This document shows positions 43,901 to 51,822 of a DNA stretch of 64,000 nucleotides, in pieces. This DNA is from an uncultured Oceanospirillaceae bacterium (GTDB lineage Bacteria; Pseudomonadota; Gammaproteobacteria; Pseudomonadales; Balneatricaceae), in assembly GCA_937138495.1 (NCBI GenBank), contig CAKZPE010000085.1:1-64000 (forward strand). The letters run 5' to 3'. Each line of letters begins with the position of its first letter. Position 1 is the first letter of the stretch. The notes below the pieces were generated by a model. It searched no databases and was not told the DNA's origin. It saw nothing but the letters and a program-made list of their open reading frames with translations. The position numbers were made by a program, and so were the translations under genes.

Positions 43901-46900
43901 AGGTATTAGCCGGTACACGCCCTGCCAGTTCAGTGACAATATTGCCCTGGTTGTACAGCAACTCAGACGTTGGCAGATTATTGTATTCACTGCTGCTCAG
44001 AATCTTCAGATCCGCATTGCTATTCGCGCCGCCGGTCTGCAGCAGCTGTACCAGATTATGAGCCTGCGCAGTCGCGCTGTAGACATAGTATTCAACGTTT
44101 ACCGTTCCGGTAGTCGTCGCTTTAAAGCTGCCCTGGTAGTCATACGCAGCACTGCCATTCCCGATTACTTCTTTATTATCGATCCGCAGATAACTGACAA
44201 CCTCACCCTGTGCCTGAAAGCTGTAAACCTGGCCTTCTTCCACATTCATCTGTCCGGTAATTTTCGTCAGTGTACCGGCACCATTACTGGCTGCAAGGTC
44301 CACAGAAGCACTGCTGCTACCGGCATTGGCGGCGGCAAATACCGGCAAATCTGCCGGATCAGTGACACTGGCATTCTGGTACACCTGAGTCTGAATGTTC
44401 TGCAGCGTTCCAAGTTCTTCCGGCAACGGATTTTCCAAGCGTCCGCGCAGGTCAAAATGGCCCGGGCCACCGGTGTTCAGTACATAGAAATCCAGATCAA
44501 CGAAGCCCGTGGCTGTCGCCTGAAACGTGCCGGTAGAAGCATTATTGTGCACGGTATCGCTGATAATGGTCTGGCCATCAATGGTGAGATACGCATAATC
44601 GTCAACCACTTCCCTGAACGAATAACTGCGCCCCTCAACCACATACATTTTACCGCTGATGTGCTTAATTTCGTTTACCGCAATTTCACCACTAAGCTTA
44701 TCTGCATCACTTACCGACGTGGCGGTGTGATTCTGTACCCAGGTTTTCAGGGCTGCCGGGTTACTGGCTGAAGCATTCTGATAACTGGCTACACGGGCAT
44801 TTTCCAGGCCGTAAAATGTTTCCTGAGATGAGGTTTTTGAGAGTTGTGAATTAACAATCGCTTCGTAATCCGACAGATAATAAATGCTGTCCAGTTTGGC
44901 GCTGCCTGCATGGGCACCATTAAGTGCCGCCGTTTTAAAGATTCCGACGCCGTCAACGTTATCAGGGTTGACTGAAGGTGTGTCTTTCAGTTCAAGCTGT
45001 ACCCGTTCAATGTCATTCAGAACCACATTTTTAGCAAGGTTCTGATTCCCCTTGTTCAGCATCGTTGCCAGGCTGCTGGCCGTAGACTGCAGGTTACCGC
45101 TGGCACCCACCAGACTGGCTGCAACAGAATTGGCAATGCTGATATTCGTCTGTTCAGCAGAGTGCTGCTCCGCCAGTGCATCCAGCGTATTCTGAGAGAT
45201 AACCAGGGTATCAGAGTGCCCTTTACCGCCATCAACATACAGCTGATCCGTGCCGGTTTTCGTTGCCAGCAGGTTATCACTGATATGGATGATATCTTTA
45301 CCTGTGCCACCGGAAATCACTTCAGTGTTTTCACCCGCAAAAATGACATCATCGCCATCAAAGCCGAAGATCTGCAGAATTTCTGTGTCCGTCAGCAGAT
45401 TGAAGGTGTCATCCTTGGCTGATCCCTGGATGATCTCAATCCCACTGAACTGATCCGTTACGTTGGTGACATTGCCACGTTCAAGTACCTCCACCTGACG
45501 GTACTCAACGGTCTCCTTACGTTTACCGTGAGAGGTTTCATAGCTGCCGATAGACTCTTTGTAATATTTCGAGCCTTCTGCAAGGCTCTTATCAACACTG
45601 ATACCGGTGGCGGTCTTATTGACAGTGATCCCGCCGGCAAGGTTATCCGCGCCGAAACTGGTATAAGAAACGGTGTCCGTGCCACCCTGGCCGTTAAATG
45701 TAATTTCACTGTCGTAAGCAAACAGGGTGTCATTGCCATCACCGGCATTGATGGTGAAATCAACCGACACATCATTACCGGCCCGGTCCTGAGCGCTGTT
45801 GATGATGCGGTTCATGTTGAAGGTTGTATTTTTACCGGCCCCGTCATTCACGACCCAGCCCGCCAGATCGCTGATGGTCACGGAGGTATGATTGCTGTTT
45901 TTACCGGTAGAGCTCGTAGACGTACTCTGATCACCACTGGCCAACAGAGGCGTCAGGAAAGAGACATAGACATTTTCCGGAGAACTGCTGTTGCTCGCGT
46001 CAGGAAGATTGATGTGGTCATCGCCAACCCGCTCATCCAGCCGGATTGTCTGATCCTGCCAACCGCCATTATCTTTATACTCTTCAAAATAATGTCGGGC
46101 CGTTTTTTCAAGCTCGCCGCGGGTTTTACTTTTGGCGGCCAGTTCAAGGTCAGATGCTGACAATAACTGACTACCCAGGGTAACCGCACTGTCAAAGCCC
46201 TGATCATTAATAATATCCTGCAGTACATCCTGGTAAGCCTGCTTGGACTTTTCCTGCTGCTGATCAAAGCTTCCCTTGAAGAATTCCTCAACAGTACGCT
46301 CAGAACCGTCATCGTTATGGCGGATTTTATCAGCATATTTATCAGCGATATCTTCCAGCGCAACCTGCTCGAACGCACCGACGATGGCAGAAATAGCACC
46401 GCCTATTAAGCCAACAAGAACGGCAACACCTGCCCCCACACCGGTGGCAGCCAGGGCAGCACTGGCAACACCGGTCACTGCATTCAGTGCGGTAGTTGCA
46501 CCATAAAATCCTTTTTCAGCCACCAGCGTGTCGTCCAGTAAACCGGATAACAGATCTGCAGAATAGTCATCACTCTGCTTCAGGCTATCAATACGGTCCT
46601 GCTTTTCGTTGAACTCAGACCATTTGGCCGGGTTAATTGCCGAGGCAACAGAGGCAATTGCCCCTACAATCGGAACCGCTTTGCCCAGTGTTGTGGCAGC
46701 AGTACTGCCTGCTTTCACCAGCGCCTGAGCAACTGCCAGACCACCGGCAACCGCTGACAATCCAGCAACAGCCCCCTGCAAACCGATTTCAGCTTTCAGA
46801 TATTCTTTCTGTTCTGGAGATACATTCGGGTCATTAAGCTGTTTAGATATCTCCGTGATACCGACCACACTGGCCGAGAAACCCGCCGCAGCCCCCACAG

Positions 46901-48305
46901 CACCGAATGCGGCACTGGCCTTACCTGCAGATTTGGCACTGCTCAGATCAATAAAGCTGGCGATGGTATCTGCAACAAATCCACCCAGCCCGGTAGACGC
47001 CTGTGCGATGGCGACAGTACTGCCATCTTCCTGAATGGTTTTAGCCAGCCCGGCAGCACTTGATGCAACCGTCAGCAGGTTACTGCCAATGGATAAACCG
47101 GATTTAAGCAGTTCCTGAGATTTATGGGTTGCCAGTGATGAATTGGCATCCGCCAGGTCGATATCAATGTCCAGCTGATTGCCTTCCAGCTGCTTACGCT
47201 GAGTGCTGTATTCTTCTGTGTACGGCAGCGCAGCTTTGTCTTTCATCAACTCATAAACTTCGTCACCCAGGTTCTGGTAACTGGTTTTATGGGTATCGAT
47301 CTGCTGCTGAATCGCATCGGTATCCTGAAGCAGCAAGCTATCAACCTGAACCTTCGTTTCCCGATAGTTTTCCAGTTCAGCATTCCGCCGCACCAGTGTT
47401 TGCTCAAGATCAGCCGTTTCGCTGCGCAATGTTGTCAGCTCATCTGCCAGTTCCTGGCTGATTGTGCCGTCGTCCCCGGCGCCGGCTTCAATCTCAGCGA
47501 TACGGCCCTGCTTCTGGGTAAGGGCGGTCTGATCTTCAGAAATCAGCAGCTCGGTAACATCGATTTCACCTTCAATACCCAGACTGTGGCCGGCCTCAAG
47601 TGCCAGATAAGTCACCAGTGATGCGTCTTTCTGTAATTCTTTCGCTGCGATCTGATTCGCTACCGCTTTCTGGGCTTCCGCCACGGTTGCTTCAAGCGTG
47701 GCAAGCTGAACACTGATAGTATCCTGCTTACGTTGCAGAACCGCTTTGTGTATTTCCACCAGCTTGGCAAAGTCAGGTTCAGTTCTTAGCTGTTCAAGCT
47801 CTGATTCTTTATAACCGTAACCGTCCTGGCCACCGTCAGCATGAAATGCCCGTATATCCCGGAAAGCAGATTCAATCTTGTAGCTGGTATAGGCATCAAT
47901 CAGGTTCGGAATGAAATCCAGCGTGGCAAATACATTTGAAGCAATGGCAGACTGAGTCGATGCTTCCGTTTTCCCCTGATAAGCAGAAGGGTCAGAGACG
48001 CCCCGCAAGGCATCAGCCAGATACTCCCCATACCGGAAATCAGCACGCATTCGGCCAACAGCCCCTACATCGCCTATCGATTCAAAATCATCTTTGAATT
48101 TGCGGTAAACAGCAGAGGATGCCCAGATAAGGCCTTCAGGCTTATTAAAGCCCTGTGCCCAACCGGCCCCGCCCCAGGATTGCAGTGAAGGTAAAGAGTT
48201 TGCGAATTCCGGCCCAAAGCCCTTATCCGTTGATCCGAAATGTTTTTCGAATAACTCACCAAAAATTAAACTGTTTTCAGCCACATTGCGGGTATTACTG
48301 GACAT
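40923..48305 (-). CDS. Giant RTX exoprotein/cytolysin with PA14-like and jelly-roll modules
   Basis: A 2460-residue secreted protein. In order: a unique N-terminus; coiled coil (about 180-400); three Ala/Gly-rich hydrophobic stretches (about 410-640) like the pore-forming region of RTX cytolysins; scattered GDGND-type calcium motifs (about 830-1020); three PA14-like repeats (about 1205-1290, 1335-1420, 1474-1562), each with the pattern VEaGhtYyF...dDfvhL.Id; and canonical RTX nonapeptides (about 1626-1660). It ends with four repeats of about 155 residues (about 1817-2452), each starting like LLTNGGFE and closing like GNDGAGVYLDNV. The end, YGEFNFTFS, is a plausible type I signal. Acyltransferase, ATPase and adaptor genes follow. 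The ribosome site is weak; start chosen as first in-frame ATG. Toxin, adhesin or both. Confidence 0.9.
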   Translation of the reverse strand: MSSNTRNVAENSLIFGELFEKHFGSTDKGFGPEFANSLPSLQSWGGAGWAQGFNKPEGLIWASSAVYRKFKDDFESIGDVGAVGRMRADFRYGEYLADALRGVSDPSAYQGKTEASTQSAIASNVFATLDFIPNLIDAYTSYKIESAFRDIRAFHADGGQDGYGYKESELEQLRTEPDFAKLVEIHKAVLQRKQDTISVQLATLEATVAEAQKAVANQIAAKELQKDASLVTYLALEAGHSLGIEGEIDVTELLISEDQTALTQKQGRIAEIEAGAGDDGTISQELADELTTLRSETADLEQTLVRRNAELENYRETKVQVDSLLLQDTDAIQQQIDTHKTSYQNLGDEVYELMKDKAALPYTEEYSTQRKQLEGNQLDIDIDLADANSSLATHKSQELLKSGLSIGSNLLTVASSAAGLAKTIQEDGSTVAIAQASTGLGGFVADTIASFIDLSSAKSAGKASAAFGAVGAAAGFSASVVGITEISKQLNDPNVSPEQKEYLKAEIGLQGAVAGLSAVAGGLAVAQALVKAGSTAATTLGKAVPIVGAIASVASAINPAKWSEFNEKQDRIDSLKQSDDYSADLLSGLLDDTLVAEKGFYGATTALNAVTGVASAALAATGVGAGVAVLVGLIGGAISAIVGAFEQVALEDIADKYADKIRHNDDGSERTVEEFFKGSFDQQQEKSKQAYQDVLQDIINDQGFDSAVTLGSQLLSASDLELAAKSKTRGELEKTARHYFEEYKDNGGWQDQTIRLDERVGDDHINLPDASNSSSPENVYVSFLTPLLASGDQSTSTSSTGKNSNHTSVTISDLAGWVVNDGAGKNTTFNMNRIINSAQDRAGNDVSVDFTINAGDGNDTLFAYDSEITFNGQGGTDTVSYTSFGADNLAGGITVNKTATGISVDKSLAEGSKYYKESIGSYETSHGKRKETVEYRQVEVLERGNVTNVTDQFSGIEIIQGSAKDDTFNLLTDTEILQIFGFDGDDVIFAGENTEVISGGTGKDIIHISDNLLATKTGTDQLYVDGGKGHSDTLVISQNTLDALAEQHSAEQTNISIANSVAASLVGASGNLQSTASSLATMLNKGNQNLAKNVVLNDIERVQLELKDTPSVNPDNVDGVGIFKTAALNGAHAGSAKLDSIYYLSDYEAIVNSQLSKTSSQETFYGLENARVASYQNASASNPAALKTWVQNHTATSVSDADKLSGEIAVNEIKHISGKMYVVEGRSYSFREVVDDYAYLTIDGQTIISDTVHNNASTGTFQATATGFVDLDFYVLNTGGPGHFDLRGRLENPLPEELGTLQNIQTQVYQNASVTDPADLPVFAAANAGSSSASVDLAASNGAGTLTKITGQMNVEEGQVYSFQAQGEVVSYLRIDNKEVIGNGSAAYDYQGSFKATTTGTVNVEYYVYSATAQAHNLVQLLQTGGANSNADLKILSSSEYNNLPTSELLYNQGNIVTELAGRVPANTSLSSDLTGTIAMDSAKHIQAKLYVEAGHTYYFTEKTDDFVHLIVDQQVVLNDRQWNVSTDGAYLAQKSGYVDVDYYVFNGPGPGNYELTVTASVNQTHTPTNSSPTASNSDSDSYPRLFVTPEAEQLPNDKLSVDVTAEGIGHGVQVVGTNLNNGITGSSHADILFGHGGNDTLEGGLGDDTLIGGAGKDSFVFKGDNFGHDVIVNLVQGDADRDEIIFEGTTMTSISLYRMGDHLVVTPSDQGAVVITHVFGANPVGDFERIVFRDQNGNEPWVFTPDQFVAGGQYASIGTITAGHPVYDRIMAGDAADELRKAEQNVAKSTDELLAESEAASRQSLVEAELGRNGFELGAELLTNGGFETSGGWSHPNSLEYWNDGSYTVYTSADSQRFIELDNGTALDSVSQQFAGTAGDKYLLSFDVARRGTGNDDSNTVQVTFNGTLLGNFVAQGKNIFERYDLVVDAAAMNTLQFSETASGNDTVGPLLDNISVRKINQVQGENLLSNGGFEFSGAVETEVHRASIDGWQSDNAFHLYATANNGVTPQAGSEVYLKLDRTDAADSITAQANLQTGKGYLIEFDIAADTAVSHESNAVQVLLNGVTLGTAYATGNGWQTVSFAVEGSAGADKLTFREVGSGNDGAGVYLDNVRIHQDTASNRLSLATVGASLILDGSFQTDTLPAGQASQTTTSDWALGNGAVLARNPSDSADQLINLDAASGSLQSHVGQQFDAQTGEEYQLSFTLAGQGSEISNTVEVWWNGSQLGTASVAANLTETFQFSVTGAEGHDLLQFVESSIGNDGAGLFLDDVSLTALDLPSVSDTLLGENLLDNGDFESNGFAGSGVIPVSAVTGWDSGAGNLTVGQEDYAAHESTLRGRYLELDQTANSQDQVWQDVAAETGSYYRLSYDLWNDQSGAADGAPEIHWNNEQVTAYSDNQYGEARHFEYIVKGADGLDRLTVTEAGGNDDGQGIYLDNFSLQYIAADKYGEFNFTFS
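40950..42855 (-). repeat. Four in-frame ~155-residue repeats at the RTX C-terminus
   Basis: Copies begin near 42855 (LLTNGGFETSGG), 42415 (LLSNGGFEFSG), 41915 (LILDGSFQTDT) and 41440 (LLDNGDFESNG). Each ends in a G-N-D-x(3-4)-LD(N/D) strand. They look like carbohydrate-binding jelly rolls of the CBM4/9 or DUF642 kind. Confidence 0.78.
43620..44690 (-). repeat. Three in-frame PA14-like repeats in the RTX protein
   Basis: The three units share an ISGKMYVVEGRSYSF-like opening, a VVDDYAYLTIDGQ-like middle and a close such as VDLDFYVLNTGGPGHFDL. PA14 domains commonly bind glycans. Confidence 0.7.
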
Positions 48306-48967
48306 TGTTTTTCTTGACTCCAGAACGGTATGGGAGGCAAAAGACTAAGACAGGCCTCACTGACCTGTCAAAAATTGACCAGTGCCGGTTTTAACAGGGA
48401 TTCCTCAATAAAAAGCTGTTTTCTTTACAGTTTTATTACAACCTGACTTATAGGTCAGACTACTGAAAAGTGTCTGATTTTTGATCAAGCCAGCACCACA
48501 TATGCACTTCACTCAATTCTGTTATGTATAAATTACAACCAGACGAAAGTTTAACTGCGCAACAAAAGGTAAAGGCTTTACAGTTATCGAAAAATATCAA
48601 TTAGACTAAAGAGTGAGCTCTACATAAAAAAAAGTGATAGATTAATCGATATTTCTTATAGATCTGCACCATTATGAAGCATCACCACTATCTGAAATGC
48701 TAACCACCCAGACTGTTATTCATTTACATGCGCCAGAAAAGCCTGATAAATCAGTCAGCAACCGCACCTGTTACCTCCTCTCCTGCCATCAAAACCAAAC
48801 CTGACCACGAAACTGCCACCGCGGATGCTGATGACGGCAAACGGCTGCATCAAAAAATCTGATACAGTAAGTCAGAAAATTATAATTAACATGTTAACTT
48901 TTTATTTCAATTCAGCTAATCTCAGTTCATAGTGATACATACAGTTTGTGCTTATGAGGTAGCTGCT
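48306..48967. other. Long divergent intergenic region between the RTX operon and the second LuxR-type gene
   Basis: This 662-base AT-rich region should hold the RTX promoter and that of the LuxR-type gene. I see GTCAA-AAA-TTGAC (48367-48379), CTGAC-N6-GTCAG (48443-48458) and the HpaR-like palindrome at 48884-48899. A 44-codon frame at 48728-48862 has no ribosome site and is not called. Confidence 0.6.
48884..48899. promoter_or_regulatory. Candidate HpaR operator between RTX operon and second LuxR-type gene
   Basis: AATTAA-CATG-TTAACT lies 68 bases before the LuxR-type start and shares the TTAA-N4-TTAA core seen at the pathway genes. Confidence 0.58.
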
Positions 48968-49684
48968 ATGGGCCAGATCAACCAACAACGTCTTTCAGGT
49001 TTATATAAGTTTCAGGACGAATGCCTGACATTGCTAACCGGTGTCACGGAAGCCAGTCACGCGGTTACCTATCTGCTGGACGACCGCGCTAAGCCTATGT
49101 GCTATAAAAATCACCAGATGCAGCCACTGATGCACCGGGAATACCTGTCCGACTTCTATAAGTCAGACCCGCTCTACCCGGCGAACTTTAAAGAAAGCCA
49201 TGCTGATGTGGTGAAAATGAATGATCTGGTTCAGCCCTACCGACGCAACACCCACCCCTACTACCGGGACTTTGTGACCCCCTGGGGCATTCAGGACATT
49301 GTCGAGCTGTTCTTTCACGTGGACGGCAAACTGATCGCCGGTGCAGCGCTGTTTACCTCTAAAAATCAGCCGGAAATTCTCAGCAATGATCTGAAAAAGA
49401 TCCAGCACCTGCACCGCTTTATTGAATACTCACTGGAACAGAACCTTTCTACCCCGACACAGACCAGCTTTGATGACTTCTGCGACGCCTATCAACTGAC
49501 CGCTAAAGAACGGGTGGTGGTACAACTGGTGACTCAGGGACTGCCCAACAAATCCATTGCGCAAAACCTGTGTTGCAGCCTGGCAACGATCAAAACCCAC
49601 CTGCAGCACATCTTCAGTAAAATGGCCGTTAACAGTAAAGCCGAAGTGGCTAACCTGGTGTACAGCCAAAACTGCCAGCTTTAG
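48968..49684 (+). CDS. LuxR-type HTH regulator (second of two paralogues)
   Basis: A 238-residue regulator, start at 48968 with GAGGT seven bases upstream. The N-terminal 165-residue sensor region has PYRRNTHPYYRDFVTPWGIQ, also similar in layout to the paralogue at 23965 (SRYYHEFMLPNG). The C-terminal LuxR helix-turn-helix reads LTAKERVVVQLVTQGLPNKS, then IAQNLCCSLATIKTHLQHIF. It is divergent from the RTX operon, which it probably controls. No autoinducer-synthase gene is nearby. Confidence 0.85.
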   Translation: MGQINQQRLSGLYKFQDECLTLLTGVTEASHAVTYLLDDRAKPMCYKNHQMQPLMHREYLSDFYKSDPLYPANFKESHADVVKMNDLVQPYRRNTHPYYRDFVTPWGIQDIVELFFHVDGKLIAGAALFTSKNQPEILSNDLKKIQHLHRFIEYSLEQNLSTPTQTSFDDFCDAYQLTAKERVVVQLVTQGLPNKSIAQNLCCSLATIKTHLQHIFSKMAVNSKAEVANLVYSQNCQL

Positions 49685-49782
49685 GGCTGGAACAAAGCTC
49701 CCTCAGCGACCTGTACCATTAATCGTACATGAAGCCCATACCGGGCTAAACTTGTACAACTAACTGAACAGGTCAAGCCACT

Positions 49783-50037
49783 ATGCGCGTCATTACATTT
49801 ACCGAAGCACGCAATAATCTGAAAAACGTGCTGGATGATGTGGTCAATGATGCAGGCACAACTGTCATCACCAGACGAGATTCTGAAGATGCTGTTGTCA
49901 TGTCTCTGGATCACTACAACAGTCTTCTTGAAACCGTCCATCTGCTACGCACTCCGGCGAATGCAGCCCATCTGAGCCGGTCAATTGAACAGTATAAGCA
50001 GTGTAAATTCAGCCCGCGGGAACTGACCCATGACTAG
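49783..50037 (+). CDS. yefM: Type II antitoxin, Phd/YefM family
   Basis: An 84-residue YefM-type antitoxin with the N-terminal DNA-binding part (MRVITFTEARNNLKNVLDDV) and the VITRRDSEDAVVMSLDHYNS segment. The C-terminal toxin-neutralising tail follows. Its stop overlaps the start codon of the yoeB remnant, the normal yefM-yoeB arrangement. It would repress its own promoter. The partner toxin is frameshifted (next entry). Confidence 0.92.
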   Translation: MRVITFTEARNNLKNVLDDVVNDAGTTVITRRDSEDAVVMSLDHYNSLLETVHLLRTPANAAHLSRSIEQYKQCKFSPRELTHD

Positions 50038-50292
50038 CCAGTACTCAGCTGGACTGATGAATCATGGAACGATTACCTGTACTGGCAGACGCAGGATAAG
50101 AAAACCCTGAAACGTATCAACAGGCTCATCACCAATATTAAACGCGCTCCTTTTGAAGGAATAGGAAAGCCGGAACCGCTTAAAGAAAATCTTTCCGGCT
50201 TCTGGTCCAGACGAATCGATGAAACTAACAGGCTTGTTTACATCGTTGAAAAGACAGCCATCGTGATCATTTCATGCCGGTATCATTATTAA
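50030..50292 (+). pseudogene. yoeB: yoeB toxin gene with a 5' frameshift
   Basis: From about 50052 the +1 frame encodes an almost complete YoeB: WNDYLYWQTQDKKTLKRINR, FEGIGKPEPLKENLSGFWSR, then RLVYIVEKTAIVIISCRYHY. This includes the catalytic region. The start ATG at 50030, coupled to yefM, is in another frame (MTSQYSA...) and runs into a stop. Loss of a single base near 50050-50053 (SAW-TDE expected) explains both. No alternative ATG precedes the body in its own frame. It is either a real inactivation or an assembly error. Confidence 0.85.
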
Positions 50293-50312
50293 AACTGCCT
50301 GCAGAGAGCAGC

Positions 50313-51596
50313 TTACTCCACTTCCACCAGACAAAAATGCTTCTTCCCTTTACGGATCAGAATATACCGGCCGTGCAGTGCCAGATCCCTGTTCAGCAAG
50401 CTGTCAGCAGATTCAGCTGCCACACCGTTTAACAGCACCGCGCCGGCACTGATCAGCTCACGGGCAATTCTCCGCGACCCTGCCAGACCGGCAGCGACCA
50501 GCGTATCCTGCAGGTCATTTTCTGCTGTAAGCAGCAATGTCGGCGCGCCGTCCAGACTCAGTTGCTGCAGTTCTTCCTCAGTCAGCGCGCGCGGGTCACC
50601 GCTGAACATTGCCTGTGATATCCGCTGTGCCTGAGCCAGCCCCTGTTCACCATGAATCAGTAAGGTCAGTTGCTCTGCCAAGATCCGCTGTGCGTCCGGT
50701 TTACCGTTGCGCAGCTCATCTTCCGCTTTGATCCGGTCGATCTCATCAACACTGAGGAAGGTGTAGTACTTCAGGTACCCGTAAACATCGGCATCTGTAC
50801 TGTTCAGCCAGAACTGGTAAAAGCTGTACGGCGAGGTTTTCGCGGCATCCAGCCATACCGTGCCGGTTTCTGTTTTGCCAAATTTAGTTCCGTCTGATTT
50901 GGTGATCAGTGGCAGGGTCATGCCGAATACCTGCTGCCGGTTCATCCGCCGGGTCAGATCAATGCCTGCCGTAATATTGCCCCACTGGTCATTACCGCCG
51001 ATCTGCAGTGCACAGTCATAGCGGCGATTCAGCTCGGCAAAATCATACGACTGCAGCAAGCTATACGAAAACTCTGTAAAAGAGATGCCCTGTTCCGGCC
51101 GGTTAATGCGCTGCTTCACCGACTCTTTGCCGATCATACTGTTGACGGAAAAGAACTTGCCGACGTCCCGCAGGAACGTCAGCACATCCATGCCGGCCAT
51201 CCAGTCAGCATTGTTGACGATACGGGCCGCACTTTCCTGAGTATCAGCCTCTAAAACACGGTTTATCTGCCGCCCCAGCTTTTCCACCCATTCAGCAATG
51301 AGCTCCGCACTGTTCAGGCTACGCTCCGTGGCTTTAAAACTCGGATCGCCGATCATACCGGTGGCTCCGCCGATCAGCGCCAGCGGTTTATGACCGGCCA
51401 GCTGGAACCGTTTCAGCATCAGCAATGGCACTAAGTGACCCACGTGCAGGCTATCAGCGGTAGGATCAAAGCCACAGTAAACCACCCGGCCAGGTTCAGA
51501 GAAATACTCCATGAACGCGTCTCCATCTCCGGATTTCTGGGCAATCAGGTTTCGTTGCTGCAGGTCGTGCAGCAGACATTGGCTATCAGTGGTCAT
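50313..51596 (-). CDS. tyrS: Tyrosyl-tRNA synthetase
   Basis: A 427-residue class I synthetase of the E. coli TyrS type, with the HIGH-box HVGH (about residue 50), GGATGMIGDPSFKATER and the KMSKS-box KFGKT (about 238). A C-terminal S4 RNA-binding domain is also present (GRYILIRKGKKHF ending). The start at 51596 is the first that matches the family; upstream in-frame sequence is non-homologous. It is divergent from an aminotransferase, with the 18-bp palindrome between them. Its place among tyrosine/HPA-type catabolic genes is unusual for a housekeeping gene; whether it is the only copy is unknown. Confidence 0.93.
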   Translation of the reverse strand: MTTDSQCLLHDLQQRNLIAQKSGDGDAFMEYFSEPGRVVYCGFDPTADSLHVGHLVPLLMLKRFQLAGHKPLALIGGATGMIGDPSFKATERSLNSAELIAEWVEKLGRQINRVLEADTQESAARIVNNADWMAGMDVLTFLRDVGKFFSVNSMIGKESVKQRINRPEQGISFTEFSYSLLQSYDFAELNRRYDCALQIGGNDQWGNITAGIDLTRRMNRQQVFGMTLPLITKSDGTKFGKTETGTVWLDAAKTSPYSFYQFWLNSTDADVYGYLKYYTFLSVDEIDRIKAEDELRNGKPDAQRILAEQLTLLIHGEQGLAQAQRISQAMFSGDPRALTEEELQQLSLDGAPTLLLTAENDLQDTLVAAGLAGSRRIARELISAGAVLLNGVAAESADSLLNRDLALHGRYILIRKGKKHFCLVEVE

Positions 51597-51704
51597 GGGC
51601 TTTATTTCACTTTTCCTGAGGGTTTTGCAGATCATCTGTATCACAGGTTTTTCACCCCTTTTCAGAGCGAACCGCGATGGTAACCGAAGCCCGGCCAGCG
51701 GCAC

Positions 51705-51722
51705 ATCAACCATCTGGTTGAT
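51705..51722. promoter_or_regulatory. 18-bp palindrome between tyrS and the aminotransferase gene
   Basis: ATCAACCATCTGGTTGAT is identical to the copy upstream of the porin gene. It lies about 100 bases from both start codons, so either or both genes could be controlled. Confidence 0.75.
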
Positions 51723-51822
51723 ATACATCTGAACCGGCCCGGAGATACTTAACTCAGCAGAAAGCACCGCAATTAAGCACTGAAACTTTCTCCCGATAAT
51801 TACGAAAACACTGGAGCAAATA

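Noticed and set aside
43851..44771. A 306-codon open frame on the plus strand inside the RTX gene
   Set aside because: It is antisense to the PA14-like repeats, which have clear protein-family patterns on the other strand. It has no ribosome site or recognisable domain.
48728..48862. A 44-codon frame in the RTX/LuxR intergenic region
   Set aside because: No Shine-Dalgarno sequence and no recognisable feature. Its low-complexity composition alone is not enough.
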